Positions 1 through 8,377 are shown, counted from the first letter of the stretch. The stretch: 32,634 nt of DNA from Lachnospiraceae bacterium (GCA_021200695.1 JAJQGF010000211.1:1-32634); one strand, 5' to 3'. Translations and numbers: made by a program. The notes: generated by a model from the letters alone, not told the origin.

Positions 1-96
1 AATTTCTTTGTATTTAACAATGCAGAATCCGGACAGGTAAATGTGGTTTATAAGAGAAAGGGAGATACCTATGGGTTGATTGAGCCCGAATATTAA
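1..96 (+). CDS. hpf: Ribosome hibernation promoting factor, C-terminal fragment
   Basis: This is the 3' end of a gene that begins before the window: 31 codons in frame 1, then TAA. The residues match the C-terminal dimerisation domain of long-form HPF, in which an FFVF-NAE start, NVVYKRKGDTYGLIEPE and a stop shortly after are typical. Long HPF pairs 70S ribosomes into inactive 100S dimers in stationary phase. A hairpin terminator follows about 30 bases downstream, so hpf is probably the last gene of its transcript. Only the tail is visible, so the assignment rests on one short conserved block. Confidence 0.75.
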   Translation, partial: NFFVFNNAESGQVNVVYKRKGDTYGLIEPEY

Positions 97-124
97 AACG
101 GTTAATTCTGTCGTATTTATAAAT

Positions 125-166
125 AAAAATATCCTCTGGTATGATATATATTCAGGGGATATTTTT
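125..166 (+). terminator. Rho-independent terminator after hpf
   Basis: The left arm (125-139) pairs with the right arm (152-166) to give about 15 pairs, including one G-U, around a 12-nt loop. The outer part is AAAAATATCC against GGATATTTTT, so the right arm ends in a run of T. The A-run on the left could let it work on the other strand too. It separates hpf from the glycosylase gene at 193. Confidence 0.65.
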
Positions 167-192
167 ATGGTATCGGGAAACGAGAGGTAAGT

Positions 193-690
193 ATGGGAGA
201 ATATCAGCATGTTAGTCACACCTTTGAACCGGTGTATGATGAGAAAAGCCGTATATTGATATTGGGAAGCCTGCCGTCAGTTAAGTCAAGGGAGCAGGGC
301 TTTTACTATGGACATCCGAGAAACCGGTTCTGGAAGCTTATATCCATACTGCTTAAAAGTGAGGAGCCTGTTACAACAGATGAAAAAAAGAGGCTTCTTT
401 TAGACAACAGGATTGCCCTGTGGGATGTTATAGACAGCTGTGATATAATTGCTTCAAGTGACAGCAGCATTAAAAATGTAACGGCGGCAGATATTCCTGC
501 AATATTGCAGGAGACCAATATAGAGAGGATATATGCAAACGGAAGGACGGCGGAGGCTTTATATAATAAGTATATTGTGGACAAGACCGGCATCGGCATT
601 ATGGCGCTGCCTTCCACAAGCCCCGCAAATGCGGCTTTTTCGATGCAAAGACTTATTGAGGGCTGGCATGTAATATTGGAGCAGCTGTAA
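193..690 (+). CDS. DNA-deoxyinosine (hypoxanthine) glycosylase, UDG superfamily
   Basis: A 165-aa cytoplasmic protein of the uracil-DNA-glycosylase superfamily, closest in appearance to the hypoxanthine-DNA glycosylase group (UDG family 6, TIGR04274-like). Such enzymes remove deaminated adenine (hypoxanthine) from DNA and start base-excision repair. Visible family marks are the GSLPS motif at residues 25-29 after a hydrophobic strand, the YYGHPRNRFW block at 38-47, and PSTSPAN at 140-146 near the C-terminus. ATG 193 is preceded by a GAGAGG-type ribosome binding site. The HAD phosphatase gene starts 36 bases downstream and may be co-transcribed. Substrate preference (hypoxanthine versus uracil) is inferred from family resemblance. 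Confidence 0.75.
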   Translation: MGEYQHVSHTFEPVYDEKSRILILGSLPSVKSREQGFYYGHPRNRFWKLISILLKSEEPVTTDEKKRLLLDNRIALWDVIDSCDIIASSDSSIKNVTAADIPAILQETNIERIYANGRTAEALYNKYIVDKTGIGIMALPSTSPANAAFSMQRLIEGWHVILEQL

Positions 691-726
691 ATCTGACTTA
701 GAGATGATAACAGGAGTGGGAGAATT

Positions 727-1386
727 ATGAAGGCTGTAGTGTTTGATATGGATGGTGTGATATTTGATTCCGAACGGCTGGTGCTTGAGTGCTGGGAGGA
801 GATTGCGGCAAGAAGAGGCATAGAAAATATAGAGCAGGCGATGCGTGAATGTCTTGGCGTTAATTCCGCGCAGACAAGAGAAAATATGCTCAGGCGTTAC
901 GGCAGCGATTTCCCATATGACGAGTTCAGAAGTGAAGCCTCTGCGATGTTCCATGAGAGATTTGACAATGGACGGCTCCCGATGAAAACCGGGGTAGTCG
1001 GGCTTCTTGCATATCTTAAAAATAAAAGCGTGAAAATTGCTCTTGCCAGCTCTACGAGAGAGGGTGTTGTCAGACAGGAGCTTTCCGATGCAGGGATAAT
1101 TGATTATTTTGAAGCGGTGGTCTGCGGAGATATGGTGGAGAAAAGTAAGCCGGCGCCTGATATTTATATTAAGGCCTGCGCCTGTCTTGGAGTGGATTCA
1201 CAGCACGCGTATGCAATAGAGGATTCATATAACGGAATACGTTCTGCACATGCGGCGGGGCTGTCGGCGATAATGGTGCCAGATATGTCTGAGCCGACGG
1301 AGGAGATGGAGAGACTTGCCGTTAAAATACTTCCGGATTTGTGTGAGGTGAAGAAATATTTTGAGCAAATCCGGCTGCAGCCCTGA
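727..1386 (+). CDS. HAD-superfamily phosphatase/phosphoglucomutase-like hydrolase (subfamily IA)
   Basis: A 219-aa cytoplasmic HAD hydrolase. All four HAD motifs are present: DMDGVIFDSE at residues 7-16 (nucleophile Asp7 and acid/base Asp9), ALASST in the middle, the Lys of KSKPAPD, and the metal-binding acidic pair in AIEDSYNG. The helical cap lies between motifs I and II, as in beta-phosphoglucomutase and phosphoglycolate phosphatase relatives. The substrate cannot be read from sequence; small sugar phosphates are usual. The start at 727 has AGGAG about 11 bases upstream. It follows the glycosylase gene by 36 bases, so the two may form a small operon. Confidence 0.8.
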   Translation: MKAVVFDMDGVIFDSERLVLECWEEIAARRGIENIEQAMRECLGVNSAQTRENMLRRYGSDFPYDEFRSEASAMFHERFDNGRLPMKTGVVGLLAYLKNKSVKIALASSTREGVVRQELSDAGIIDYFEAVVCGDMVEKSKPAPDIYIKACACLGVDSQHAYAIEDSYNGIRSAHAAGLSAIMVPDMSEPTEEMERLAVKILPDLCEVKKYFEQIRLQP

Positions 1387-1449
1387 TGAATGCTGTATGA
1401 CGAGGCTGCATTAGTGTTTTGTCTGAAATAACATATAAAAAATTCAATA

Positions 1450-1467
1450 TTGTTATTTTTTTGTCAA
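1450..1467 (+). promoter_or_regulatory. Rex-like operator 1 upstream of thl promoter
   Basis: TTGTTATTTTTTTGTCAA matches the Rex consensus TTGTNA-N6-TNACAA except for one base in the right half. It lies just upstream of the -35 box. Rex is the NADH/NAD+-sensing repressor that controls thl/crt/hbd/bcd genes in several clostridia. The right half-site is imperfect, so this is a motif match and not proof. Confidence 0.5.
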
Positions 1468-1475
1468 TTTTCCCA

Positions 1476-1504
1476 TTGCAAAAGATATATCACTGTGCTA
1501 CAAT
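1476..1504 (+). promoter_or_regulatory. Sigma-A type promoter of the butyrate operon
   Basis: TTGCAA (1476-1481), a 17-bp spacer and TACAAT (1499-1504) form a near-consensus vegetative promoter. Transcription would start near 1511, giving a leader of about 90 nt before thl. It sits between the two inverted Rex-like sites. Confidence 0.7.
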
Positions 1505-1516
1505 GTCTGCATAGAA

Positions 1517-1534
1517 TGATAAAAAAATAACAAT
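1517..1534 (-). promoter_or_regulatory. Rex-like operator 2, inverted copy at the transcription start
   Basis: Read on the minus strand, this is ATTGTTATTTTTTTATCA. It is identical to 1449-1466 (ATTGTTATTTTTTTGTCA) at 17 of 18 positions but in opposite orientation. It would cover about +7 to +24 of the transcript. The left half TTGTTA is perfect; the right half deviates at two bases from the Rex consensus. The paired, inverted arrangement around one promoter is the main argument for function. Confidence 0.45.
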
Positions 1535-1601
1535 CATTTAAATTTAGAAGAAAGTAATGCATAATGGTATAAGAATTTTATTAAAATCGGAGGAAAAGTA
1601 T

Positions 1602-2786
1602 ATGGCAAAGAAGGTTGTATTAGCAGGTGCATGTCGTACGGCAATAGGAACTATGGGCGGCGCGCTCAGCACAACACCCGCAGCAGAGCTCGGAGCGATT
1701 GTAATCAGAGAAGCATTGAAGAGGGCAGGAGTTTCTCCCGAGGCTGTAGACCAGGTATATATGGGATGTGTAATTCAGGCAGGTCAGGGACAGAATGTTG
1801 CGCGTCAGGCTTCAATTAAGGCGGGACTTCCTATTGAGGTGCCGGCGGTAACAATGAATGTAGTATGCGGTTCGGGTCTTAATTGTGTCAATCAGGCTGC
1901 ACAGATGATTATGGCCGGAGATGCCGATATAGTTGTGGCGGGAGGCATGGAGAATATGTCTATGGCACCGTATGCAATTCCTCAGGCGCGCTACGGTTAC
2001 AGAATGAATAACGGTACGCTCGTTGATACAATGATTAAGGATGCACTTTGGGATGCGTTTAATGATTATCATATGATTAAAACCGCGGACAACATCTGTG
2101 AGGAGTGGGGACTTACCAGAGAGGAGCTTGACGAATTTGCGCTTAAGAGCCAGCATAAGGCTGAGGCAGCGCAGAATAACGGTGCGTTTAAGGCGGAGAT
2201 AGTTCCCGTTGAGGTTAAGAAAAAGAAGGAGACCATTGTTTTCGATACTGACGAAGGCCCAAGACACGGCTCTACAATAGAGGTGCTTGCAAAGCTTCGT
2301 CCTATTAATCAGGGCGGCTTCGTAACGGCAGGCAATGCATCGGGCATCAACGATGGTGCGGCTGCTGTTGTTGTAATGAGCGAGGAGAAGGCTAAGGAGT
2401 TGGGAGTTAAGCCAATGGCAACCTTTGTTGCAGGCGCGCTTGCAGGCGTCCGTCCGGAGGTAATGGGTATTGGTCCTGTAGCCTCAACTAAGAAGGTTAT
2501 GGCTAAAACCGGCATGAAGATAGAAGACTTTGATATTATAGAGGCAAACGAGGCGTTTGCCGCACAGTCGGTTGCCGTTGGCAGGGAGCTTGGAATTGAT
2601 GTAGATAAGCAGTTGAATCCCAATGGAGGCGCTATCGCGCTCGGACATCCGGTTGGAGCCTCTGGCTGCCGTATACTTGTAACCCTGCTTCATGAAATGC
2701 AGGCAAGGGGCGCAAAGACAGGCCTGGCAACACTCTGCATCGGCGGAGGAATGGGCTGCTCAACAATTGTTAAAATTGAGGATTGA
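1602..2786 (+). CDS. thl: Acetyl-CoA C-acetyltransferase (thiolase)
   Basis: Condenses two acetyl-CoA to acetoacetyl-CoA, the first step of butyryl-CoA synthesis, in the cytoplasm as a tetramer. The 394-aa length is standard for biosynthetic thiolases. The catalytic set is complete: nucleophile Cys89 in NVVCGSG, His349 in GHPVGASG and Cys379 in [15 protein letters not shown] is also present. An in-frame ATG exists at 1557, but the GGAGG at 1589-1594 places the start at 1602 and gives the normal N-terminus [16 protein letters not shown]. It is the first gene of the butyrate cluster and follows the Rex-like promoter region. crt begins 54 bases after its stop. Confidence 0.97.
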   Translation: MAKKVVLAGACRTAIGTMGGALSTTPAAELGAIVIREALKRAGVSPEAVDQVYMGCVIQAGQGQNVARQASIKAGLPIEVPAVTMNVVCGSGLNCVNQAAQMIMAGDADIVVAGGMENMSMAPYAIPQARYGYRMNNGTLVDTMIKDALWDAFNDYHMIKTADNICEEWGLTREELDEFALKSQHKAEAAQNNGAFKAEIVPVEVKKKKETIVFDTDEGPRHGSTIEVLAKLRPINQGGFVTAGNASGINDGAAAVVVMSEEKAKELGVKPMATFVAGALAGVRPEVMGIGPVASTKKVMAKTGMKIEDFDIIEANEAFAAQSVAVGRELGIDVDKQLNPNGGAIALGHPVGASGCRILVTLLHEMQARGAKTGLATLCIGGGMGCSTIVKIED

Positions 2787-2840
2787 GATTTGGCGGATAA
2801 TTGCCTGATGTAATTTTCCGGGATGGAGGCAGAAATTATA

Positions 2841-3626
2841 ATGGAATATATATTATATGAACAGAAGGGCGAATATGCGATTCTGACAATTAATCGTGAG
2901 AAGGCGCTGAATGCGCTTAACTCACAGGTGCTTGAGGAGATTAGCACAGCTCTGGACGAAATAAATTCAGACGAGGTGCGTGTGCTTATTGTTACCGGCG
3001 CAGGTGCAAAAGCCTTTGTTGCAGGTGCTGATATCGGAGAGATGAGCACTCTTACAAAGGCGGAGGGTGAAGCCTTTGGCAAGAAGGGAAATGATGTATT
3101 CAGAAGGCTTGAGACCCTTCCGATTCCTGTAATTGCCGCTGTAAACGGTTTTGCGCTGGGCGGAGGCTGCGAGCTTGCTATGAGCTGTGACATAAGGCTT
3201 TGCTCTGACAATGCCGTGTTCGGTCAGCCGGAGGCGGGGCTTGGCATTACCCCCGGTTTCGGAGGGACGCAGAGGCTGGCTCGTCTTGTGGGTGCAGGTA
3301 TGGCAAAGCAGCTAATCTACACGGCACGTAATATCAAGGCGGAGGAAGCGTTAAGGATTGGGCTTGTAAACGCAGTATATGCTCAGGAGGAACTGCTTCC
3401 CGCCGCAGAAAAGATGGCCTCTGTCATAGCAAAGAATGCTCCCATTGCAGTGCGCAACTGCAAGAAGGCTATAAATGACGGTCTTGAGGCTTCCATGGAT
3501 GAGGCAATCGTTATAGAGGAGAAGCTTTTCGGGGACTGCTTTGAGACTGAGGACCAGAAGTACGGTATGGCCTTTTTCCTTGATAAAAATAAGGAAAAGG
3601 TTAAGGAGCCGTTTAAAAACTGCTGA
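2841..3626 (+). CDS. crt: 3-hydroxybutyryl-CoA dehydratase (crotonase)
   Basis: Dehydrates 3-hydroxybutyryl-CoA to crotonyl-CoA. It belongs to the enoyl-CoA hydratase fold; the 261-aa length is typical. The oxyanion-hole loop AGADI is at 61-65, and both catalytic glutamates are present: Glu111 in GGGCELAMSCD and Glu131 in GQPEAGLGITPGFGG. A further in-frame ATG at 2823 lies on top of the GGAGG (2825-2829) that serves ATG 2841, so the later start is chosen; that spacer is 11 bases, a little long. It is second in the cluster, between thl and hbd, in the order seen in many Lachnospiraceae. Confidence 0.95.
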   Translation: MEYILYEQKGEYAILTINREKALNALNSQVLEEISTALDEINSDEVRVLIVTGAGAKAFVAGADIGEMSTLTKAEGEAFGKKGNDVFRRLETLPIPVIAAVNGFALGGGCELAMSCDIRLCSDNAVFGQPEAGLGITPGFGGTQRLARLVGAGMAKQLIYTARNIKAEEALRIGLVNAVYAQEELLPAAEKMASVIAKNAPIAVRNCKKAINDGLEASMDEAIVIEEKLFGDCFETEDQKYGMAFFLDKNKEKVKEPFKNC

Positions 3627-3649
3627 GATTAATAATATAGAATTTTCAC

Positions 3650-3664
3650 ACCGCCATGAGCGGT
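3650..3664 (+). other. Small hairpin in the crt-hbd gap
   Basis: ACCGC (3650-3654) and GCGGT (3660-3664) form a 5-bp GC-rich stem with loop CATGA, 8 bases before the GAGGAC ribosome binding site of hbd. There is no T-run, so it is not a terminator. It could be a processing or stability element in the polycistronic mRNA. Confidence 0.3.
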
Positions 3665-3680
3665 AGAAAGCGAGGACAAA

Positions 3681-4559
3681 ATGAAGGTTGGCGTTATAGG
3701 CGCAGGTACCATGGGACAGGGAATAGCAAAGGCATTTGCGCAGGTTGACGGCTACGAGGTAGCCCTCTGCGATATTAAGCAGGAATGGGCAGAAGGCGGC
3801 AGGGAAAAAATTGCAAAGGGATATGCCAGACTTGTAGAGAAGGGTAAGCTTGAACAGACGGCAGTTGACAATATTCTTGCGAAGATTACACCGGGCCTCA
3901 AGGAGGATTTATGTGCAGACTGTGATTTGATAGTTGAGGCGGCATTTGAAGATATGGAAGTAAAAAAGACCACCTTCGGAGAGCTCGACAGGCTTGTAAA
4001 GCCCGAGTGCATTTTTGCTTCCAATACCTCCAGCCTCTCAATAACTGAGATTGGGAACGGTCTGAACCGTCCGATGATAGGTATGCATTTCTTCAATCCT
4101 GCGGACCGCATGAAGCTGGTAGAGGTAATAGCCGGGGTAAATACCCCTGCAGAGACGGTTGAAGCAATAAAAAGGATTTGCGGGGAAATCGGAAAAACTC
4201 CGGTACAGGTCAATGAGGCGGCAGGTTTTGTTGTAAACCGTATTCTTATTCCTATGATTAATGAAGCTGCTTTTATTAAAATGGAAGGCGTTTCAGATAT
4301 TGCAGGTATAGATGCAGCAATGAAGCTGGGAGCAAATCATCCTATGGGTCCCCTGGAATTAGGTGACTTTATCGGACTTGATATATGCCTTGCCATTATG
4401 GATGTACTTTATAAGGAGACAGGCGACAGCAAATACCGCGCATGCCCTATGCTTAGAAAGATGGTGCGCGGCGGCAATCTCGGAGTTAAGAGCGGAAAGG
4501 GCTTTTATGTGTACAATGCGGATCGCACTAAGACGCCATCTGATGCACAATGCGAATAG
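3681..4559 (+). CDS. hbd: 3-hydroxybutyryl-CoA dehydrogenase
   Basis: Reduces acetoacetyl-CoA to 3-hydroxybutyryl-CoA with NAD(P)H. The 292-aa protein begins with a Rossmann motif, GAGTMGQG at residues 7-14. It keeps the catalytic residues of the family: His136 in GMHFFNP, Glu148 in LVEVI and Asn186 in FVVNRIL. The C-terminal helical domain ends with the usual GVKSGKGFYVY, plus about a dozen polar residues. ATG 3681 has GAGGAC about 7 bases upstream. It is third in the butyrate cluster, and its 54-bp gap from crt carries a small hairpin. Confidence 0.96.
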   Translation: MKVGVIGAGTMGQGIAKAFAQVDGYEVALCDIKQEWAEGGREKIAKGYARLVEKGKLEQTAVDNILAKITPGLKEDLCADCDLIVEAAFEDMEVKKTTFGELDRLVKPECIFASNTSSLSITEIGNGLNRPMIGMHFFNPADRMKLVEVIAGVNTPAETVEAIKRICGEIGKTPVQVNEAAGFVVNRILIPMINEAAFIKMEGVSDIAGIDAAMKLGANHPMGPLELGDFIGLDICLAIMDVLYKETGDSKYRACPMLRKMVRGGNLGVKSGKGFYVYNADRTKTPSDAQCE

Positions 4560-4599
4560 AAGAATGCCAAAAGGAGGCATTTCTCACAGTATTAGATAA

Positions 4600-4624
4600 A
4601 TATCACGAATGTAGCTGGTGATAT
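4600..4624 (+). other. Hairpin in the hbd-bcd leader
   Basis: ATATCAC (4600-4606) pairs perfectly with GTGATAT (4618-4624) across an 11-nt loop, 17 bases before the GGAGG of bcd. A second, weaker stem, AATGCC/GGCATT, lies at 4563-4581. Neither has a T-tract. This 96-bp gap is the longest inside the operon, so mRNA processing or differential stability of the bcd-etfBA part is possible. Confidence 0.3.
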
Positions 4625-4655
4625 GTATAATTATAAACATGGAGGAAATATAATC

Positions 4656-5822
4656 ATGGATTTTTCTTTAAGCAAGGAACATGAAATGGCGCGTTCCCTT
4701 TTCAGGGAATTCGCCGAAAACGAAGCAAAGCCTCTTGCGATAGAGGTTGATGAGAATGAAAAATTCCCCAGAGAGACCGTTGATAAAATGGGCAGATACG
4801 GTTTCCTCGGAATTCCCGTTCCTAGGCAGTATGGAGGACAGGGCTGCGATATTCTTACTTATGTTATGTGTGTTGAGGAGCTCTCAAAGGTATGCGCTAC
4901 CACAGGTGTAATTGTGTCGGCTCACACATCGCTTTGCTGCGACCCTATTCAGACCTATGGCACTGAGGAACAGAAGCAGAAATATCTTGTTCCTCTTGCA
5001 AAGGGAGAAAAGCTTGGGGCTTTCGGGCTCACCGAGCCCGGCGCCGGAACCGACGCTCAGGGACAGCAGACAAAGGCAGTCCTTGACGGTGACGAGTGGG
5101 TATTAAACGGCTCAAAATGCTTTATTACAAACGGAAAGGAGGCAGATATTTATGTAATATTTGCCGTGACCGGAAAAATTGAGAAACGTGGAAAGATGAT
5201 TAAGGAAATTTCAGCTTTTATCGTTGAAAAGGGAACTCCCGGATTTACCTTCGGTACGAAAGAGAATAAGATGGGTATCCGCGGTTCTGCCACATATGAG
5301 CTGATTTTCACGGACTGCCGTATTCCAAAGGAAAATATGCTTGGACAGCAGGGCAAGGGCTTCAACATTGCAATGCATACGCTCGACGGCGGACGTATAG
5401 GCATCGCGGCGCAGGCTCTCGGTATTGCAGAGGGTGCTCTTGAGAGGACAATAGAGTATACTAAAGAGAGAAAACAGTTTGGAAAGTCTATTTCAGGCTT
5501 CCAGAATACGCAGTTCCAGCTTGCGGATATGGCCACAAAGGTTGAGGCTGCAAAGCTTCTGGTATACAAGGCTGCAATGAAGAAGGCTGAGTATGCAAAA
5601 AATCCCAAAATTTCTTATTCCTTCGAAGCTGCGCAGGCTAAGCTCTATGCCGCCGAGGTTGCAATGGAGGTTACTACCAAGGCCGTACAATTACATGGCG
5701 GATATGGTTACATCAGAGAGTACGAGGTTGAGCGCATGATGAGAGATGCAAAGATTACCGAGATTTATGAGGGAACATCAGAGGTTCAGCGCATGGTAAT
5801 CTCAGCCGGCTTATTAAAGTAA
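4656..5822 (+). CDS. bcd: Butyryl-CoA dehydrogenase
   Basis: FAD-dependent reduction of crotonyl-CoA to butyryl-CoA, working with EtfAB. In anaerobes this complex usually bifurcates NADH electrons to crotonyl-CoA and ferredoxin. The 388-aa protein has the acyl-CoA dehydrogenase layout: an N-terminal helical domain, FGLTEPGAGTDA in the middle beta domain, the C-terminal GGYGYIREYEVERMMRDAKI, and the catalytic Glu372 in IYEGTSEVQRM. The in-frame ATG at 4623 has no ribosome binding site; GGAGG at 4641-4645 selects ATG 4656 and gives MDFSLSKEHEM. etfB follows by 18 bases. Confidence 0.95.
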   Translation: MDFSLSKEHEMARSLFREFAENEAKPLAIEVDENEKFPRETVDKMGRYGFLGIPVPRQYGGQGCDILTYVMCVEELSKVCATTGVIVSAHTSLCCDPIQTYGTEEQKQKYLVPLAKGEKLGAFGLTEPGAGTDAQGQQTKAVLDGDEWVLNGSKCFITNGKEADIYVIFAVTGKIEKRGKMIKEISAFIVEKGTPGFTFGTKENKMGIRGSATYELIFTDCRIPKENMLGQQGKGFNIAMHTLDGGRIGIAAQALGIAEGALERTIEYTKERKQFGKSISGFQNTQFQLADMATKVEAAKLLVYKAAMKKAEYAKNPKISYSFEAAQAKLYAAEVAMEVTTKAVQLHGGYGYIREYEVERMMRDAKITEIYEGTSEVQRMVISAGLLK

Positions 5823-5840
5823 ATATGGAGGTAATTTGAC

Positions 5841-6626
5841 GTGAAAGTTATCGTTTGTGTAAAACAGGTTCCGGATACAAAGGGCGGAGTAAAATTTAAT
5901 GCTGACGGAACACTTGACAGGGCAGCAATGCTCGCCATAATGAATCCTGATGACAAGGCAGGACTTGAGGCTGCCCTCAGATTAAAGGATGAGTATGGAG
6001 CAGAGGTTACGGTGCTTACCATGGGTCTCCCTAAGGCAGCAGATGTGCTTCGCGAAGCAATCGCAATGGGTGCCGACAAGGGTATACTCGTAACCGACAG
6101 AGTATTGGGAGGCGCAGACACATGGGCGACCTCTACAACAATCGCAGGCGCGATTAGAAATCTTGAATATGATTTAATCATCACAGGACGCCAGGCTATT
6201 GACGGAGATACTGCACAGGTTGGTCCACAGATTGCCGAGCATCTCGGAATTCCTGTTATCTCCTATGCGCAGGATATAAAGGTTGAGGGAGATAAGGTTA
6301 TTGTACAACGCCAGTATGACGACAGATATCATGTGCTTGAGGCAAAGCTGCCATGTCTGATTACAGCGCTGTCAGAGCTTAATGAGCCCCGTTATATGAC
6401 GCCCGGGGGAATCTTTGATGCCTGTGCCGCGGAAATTACCACATGGGGCAGAGCTGACCTTAAGGATGTGGAGGATTCTAATCTTGGACTCGCGGGTTCT
6501 CCCACAAAGATTGCAAAGGCATCTGATAAGGTGCGCAAGGGAGCCGGGGAGAAGGTTTCTCCTGAGTCTCCTGATGAGGCGGTAAGCTATATTGTGGATA
6601 AGCTTACGGAAAAGCATGTTATCTAA
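5841..6626 (+). CDS. etfB: Electron transfer flavoprotein, beta subunit
   Basis: Small subunit of the EtfAB flavoprotein that passes electrons from NADH to butyryl-CoA dehydrogenase. The 261-aa protein opens with MKVIVCVKQVPDT and contains the signature DGDTAQVGPQIAE, both typical of EtfB; AMGADKGILVTD lies in the nucleotide-binding region. The start codon is GTG at 5841, with GGAGGT at 5827-5832 and an 8-base spacer, so the non-ATG start is well supported. It lies directly between bcd and etfA, as expected for the Bcd-Etf complex. Bifurcation is inferred from family and context. Confidence 0.95.
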   Translation: MKVIVCVKQVPDTKGGVKFNADGTLDRAAMLAIMNPDDKAGLEAALRLKDEYGAEVTVLTMGLPKAADVLREAIAMGADKGILVTDRVLGGADTWATSTTIAGAIRNLEYDLIITGRQAIDGDTAQVGPQIAEHLGIPVISYAQDIKVEGDKVIVQRQYDDRYHVLEAKLPCLITALSELNEPRYMTPGGIFDACAAEITTWGRADLKDVEDSNLGLAGSPTKIAKASDKVRKGAGEKVSPESPDEAVSYIVDKLTEKHVI

Positions 6627-6683
6627 GGCTCATTAAAGTAAAAATTTAAGCTTGAGCATAAGAATATAAAGGAGAATGATAAA

Positions 6684-7733
6684 ATGAGTTTGGAAGAATA
6701 TAAAGGCGTTTATGTCTTCGCTCAGCAGGTTGATAACCAAATCAGCGGTATTTCATTTGAACTGCTTGGTAAGGCAAAGGAGCTTGCGGGCACTTTAAAT
6801 GAAGAGGTTACGGCAGTGCTTATCGGTTCAGGAATAAGGGCTCTTGCGGATGAGCTTGCCGAGTACGGTGCGGACAGAGTAATTGTTGTGGATGACCCCG
6901 AGCTTGAGGTTTACAGAACAGAGCCATATGCGCATGCACTCGCTTCTGTTATCAATAAGTATAAGCCGGAAATTATGCTGGTGGGCGCTACTGCAATCGG
7001 ACGTGACCTTGGACCTACCGTTTCCGCAAGAGTTGCAACCGGACTTACCGCAGACTGCACAAAGCTTGAGATTGGAGATTTTCCCCTTAATGCAATTCCC
7101 GGAAGGGAGGCGGAGCAGAAGCATAATCAGCTTCTTATGACCCGTCCGGCTTTCGGAGGAAACACCATTGCAACCATTGCATGCCCTGACAATCGCCCTC
7201 AGATGGCAACAGTCCGTCCCGGTGTAATGCAGAAGCTTGAACCCATAAAGGGTGCTAAGGCGGTGATTGAGGACTACAATCCCGGATTTACCCCGAACAA
7301 CAGATATGTGACAATAAAAGAGGTAGTTAAGGCAGTAGCTGATGCAGCTGATATTATGGATGCCAAAATCCTTGTTTCCGGTGGACGCGGAGTTGGCTCA
7401 GCCGAGAACTTTAAAATGCTTGAAGAGCTGGCGGATGTTCTTGGAGGACAGGTAAGCTGTTCGAGAGCGGTTGTGGATTCCGGCTGGAAGCCGAAGGACC
7501 TTCAGGTGGGACAGACCGGCAAGACGGTAAGGCCTCAGGTTTATTTTGCAATAGGTATCTCAGGAGCAATACAGCATGTTGCAGGTATGGAGGAGTCAGA
7601 CCTTATCATTGCCATAAATAAGGATGAGGACGCACCTATATTTGATGTTGCTGATTATGGCATTGTAGGTGATTTGAACAAAATAGTTCCGCAGCTTACC
7701 GAGAAGCTTAAGGCTGTCATTGCGTCTAAATAG
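6684..7733 (+). CDS. etfA: Electron transfer flavoprotein, alpha subunit
   Basis: Large subunit of EtfAB. The 349-aa protein has an N-terminal alpha/beta domain followed by the FAD-binding C-terminal domain. The latter shows the conserved blocks VSGGRGVGSAENF, SRAVVDSGW, VGQTGKTVRPQVYFAIGISG, IQHVAGM and INKDEDAPIFDVADYGIVGDL. A GGAG ribosome binding site precedes ATG 6684. It is the last gene of the butyrate cluster; a strong terminator lies 36 bases after its stop. No iron-sulfur N-terminal extension is present. Confidence 0.96.
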   Translation: MSLEEYKGVYVFAQQVDNQISGISFELLGKAKELAGTLNEEVTAVLIGSGIRALADELAEYGADRVIVVDDPELEVYRTEPYAHALASVINKYKPEIMLVGATAIGRDLGPTVSARVATGLTADCTKLEIGDFPLNAIPGREAEQKHNQLLMTRPAFGGNTIATIACPDNRPQMATVRPGVMQKLEPIKGAKAVIEDYNPGFTPNNRYVTIKEVVKAVADAADIMDAKILVSGGRGVGSAENFKMLEELADVLGGQVSCSRAVVDSGWKPKDLQVGQTGKTVRPQVYFAIGISGAIQHVAGMEESDLIIAINKDEDAPIFDVADYGIVGDLNKIVPQLTEKLKAVIASK

Positions 7734-7769
7734 ACTGACAATAATGAAAGCTGCTAATTAAAACAGCAC

Positions 7770-7798
7770 AAAAGGGAGAGCGTCACTCTCCCTTTTTG
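7770..7798 (+). terminator. Rho-independent terminator of the butyrate operon
   Basis: AAAAGGGAGAG (7770-7780) pairs with CTCTCCCTTTT (7786-7796) around the 5-nt loop CGTCA and continues into T residues. The 11-bp stem plus T-run is a textbook intrinsic terminator and marks the operon end after etfA. Confidence 0.9.
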
Positions 7799-7831
7799 TA
7801 TTATTAAATTTCCGACAGAGGAGAAATTCAC

Positions 7832-8338
7832 ATGTGTAATAAAGAATTTAATGTTTCTATTGAGGCAATCATGCGTGAGGCTGTGAAATATGATAATAAT
7901 GATATACGCAGAATAAATCATTTTCTGAAGGTTTATACATACGCAAAAATGATTGGGGAGGGAGAGAAGCTCCAGCCTGACGAGCAGTATATTCTTGAGA
8001 CTGCAGCCATACTGCATGACATAGGAATACACGAAAGCGAGCGCAAGTATAATAGCTGCGCCGGAAGCTATCAGGAGATAGAGGGGCCTGGTATTGCAGG
8101 AGATATACTGACGGGGCTAGGAGTAGATGAGAGAATAATTGACAGAGTGCGCTTTCTCGTAGGTCATCATCATACTTATGCAGGAGTGGATGGAAAGGAT
8201 TATCAGATACTTATCGAAGCGGACTTTTTTGTAAATGCAGATGAAGATAAAATGTCTCTGGATGCTGTTAAAAATTTTTATGATAAAATATTCAGAACGG
8301 AGACGGGTAAGAAGCTTTTTTCGGATATGTACTTTTAA
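7832..8338 (+). CDS. HD-domain phosphohydrolase
   Basis: A 168-aa soluble protein of the HD metal-dependent phosphohydrolase superfamily. The metal-ligand pattern is visible: His30, the His62-Asp63 doublet in ILHDIGIH, the HHH cluster at 112-114 and Asp131 in EADFFVN. The length and single domain resemble small stand-alone HD hydrolases acting on nucleotides or nucleotide-like signals. The substrate is unknown. GAGGAG lies about 9 bases before ATG 7832. It opens a close-packed run of same-strand genes; the following deacylase start is 39 bases after its stop. No promoter between the terminator at 7770-7798 and this start was convincing. Confidence 0.75.
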   Translation: MCNKEFNVSIEAIMREAVKYDNNDIRRINHFLKVYTYAKMIGEGEKLQPDEQYILETAAILHDIGIHESERKYNSCAGSYQEIEGPGIAGDILTGLGVDERIIDRVRFLVGHHHTYAGVDGKDYQILIEADFFVNADEDKMSLDAVKNFYDKIFRTETGKKLFSDMYF

Positions 8339-8377
8339 TATATGCCGCAGACAAAGCTGGCTGAAAGGAACAGGATA

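Noticed and set aside
306-821. Minus-strand reading frame of 171 codons
   Set aside because: It is a shadow of the glycosylase gene on the plus strand, without ribosome binding site or recognisable motifs. Similar long antisense frames under thl, bcd, proS and the helicase were dropped for the same reason.
1557-1601. Longer thiolase N-terminus starting at 1557
   Set aside because: The 15 extra codons lack family similarity and no ribosome binding site precedes them; GGAGG lies inside this stretch and serves 1602.
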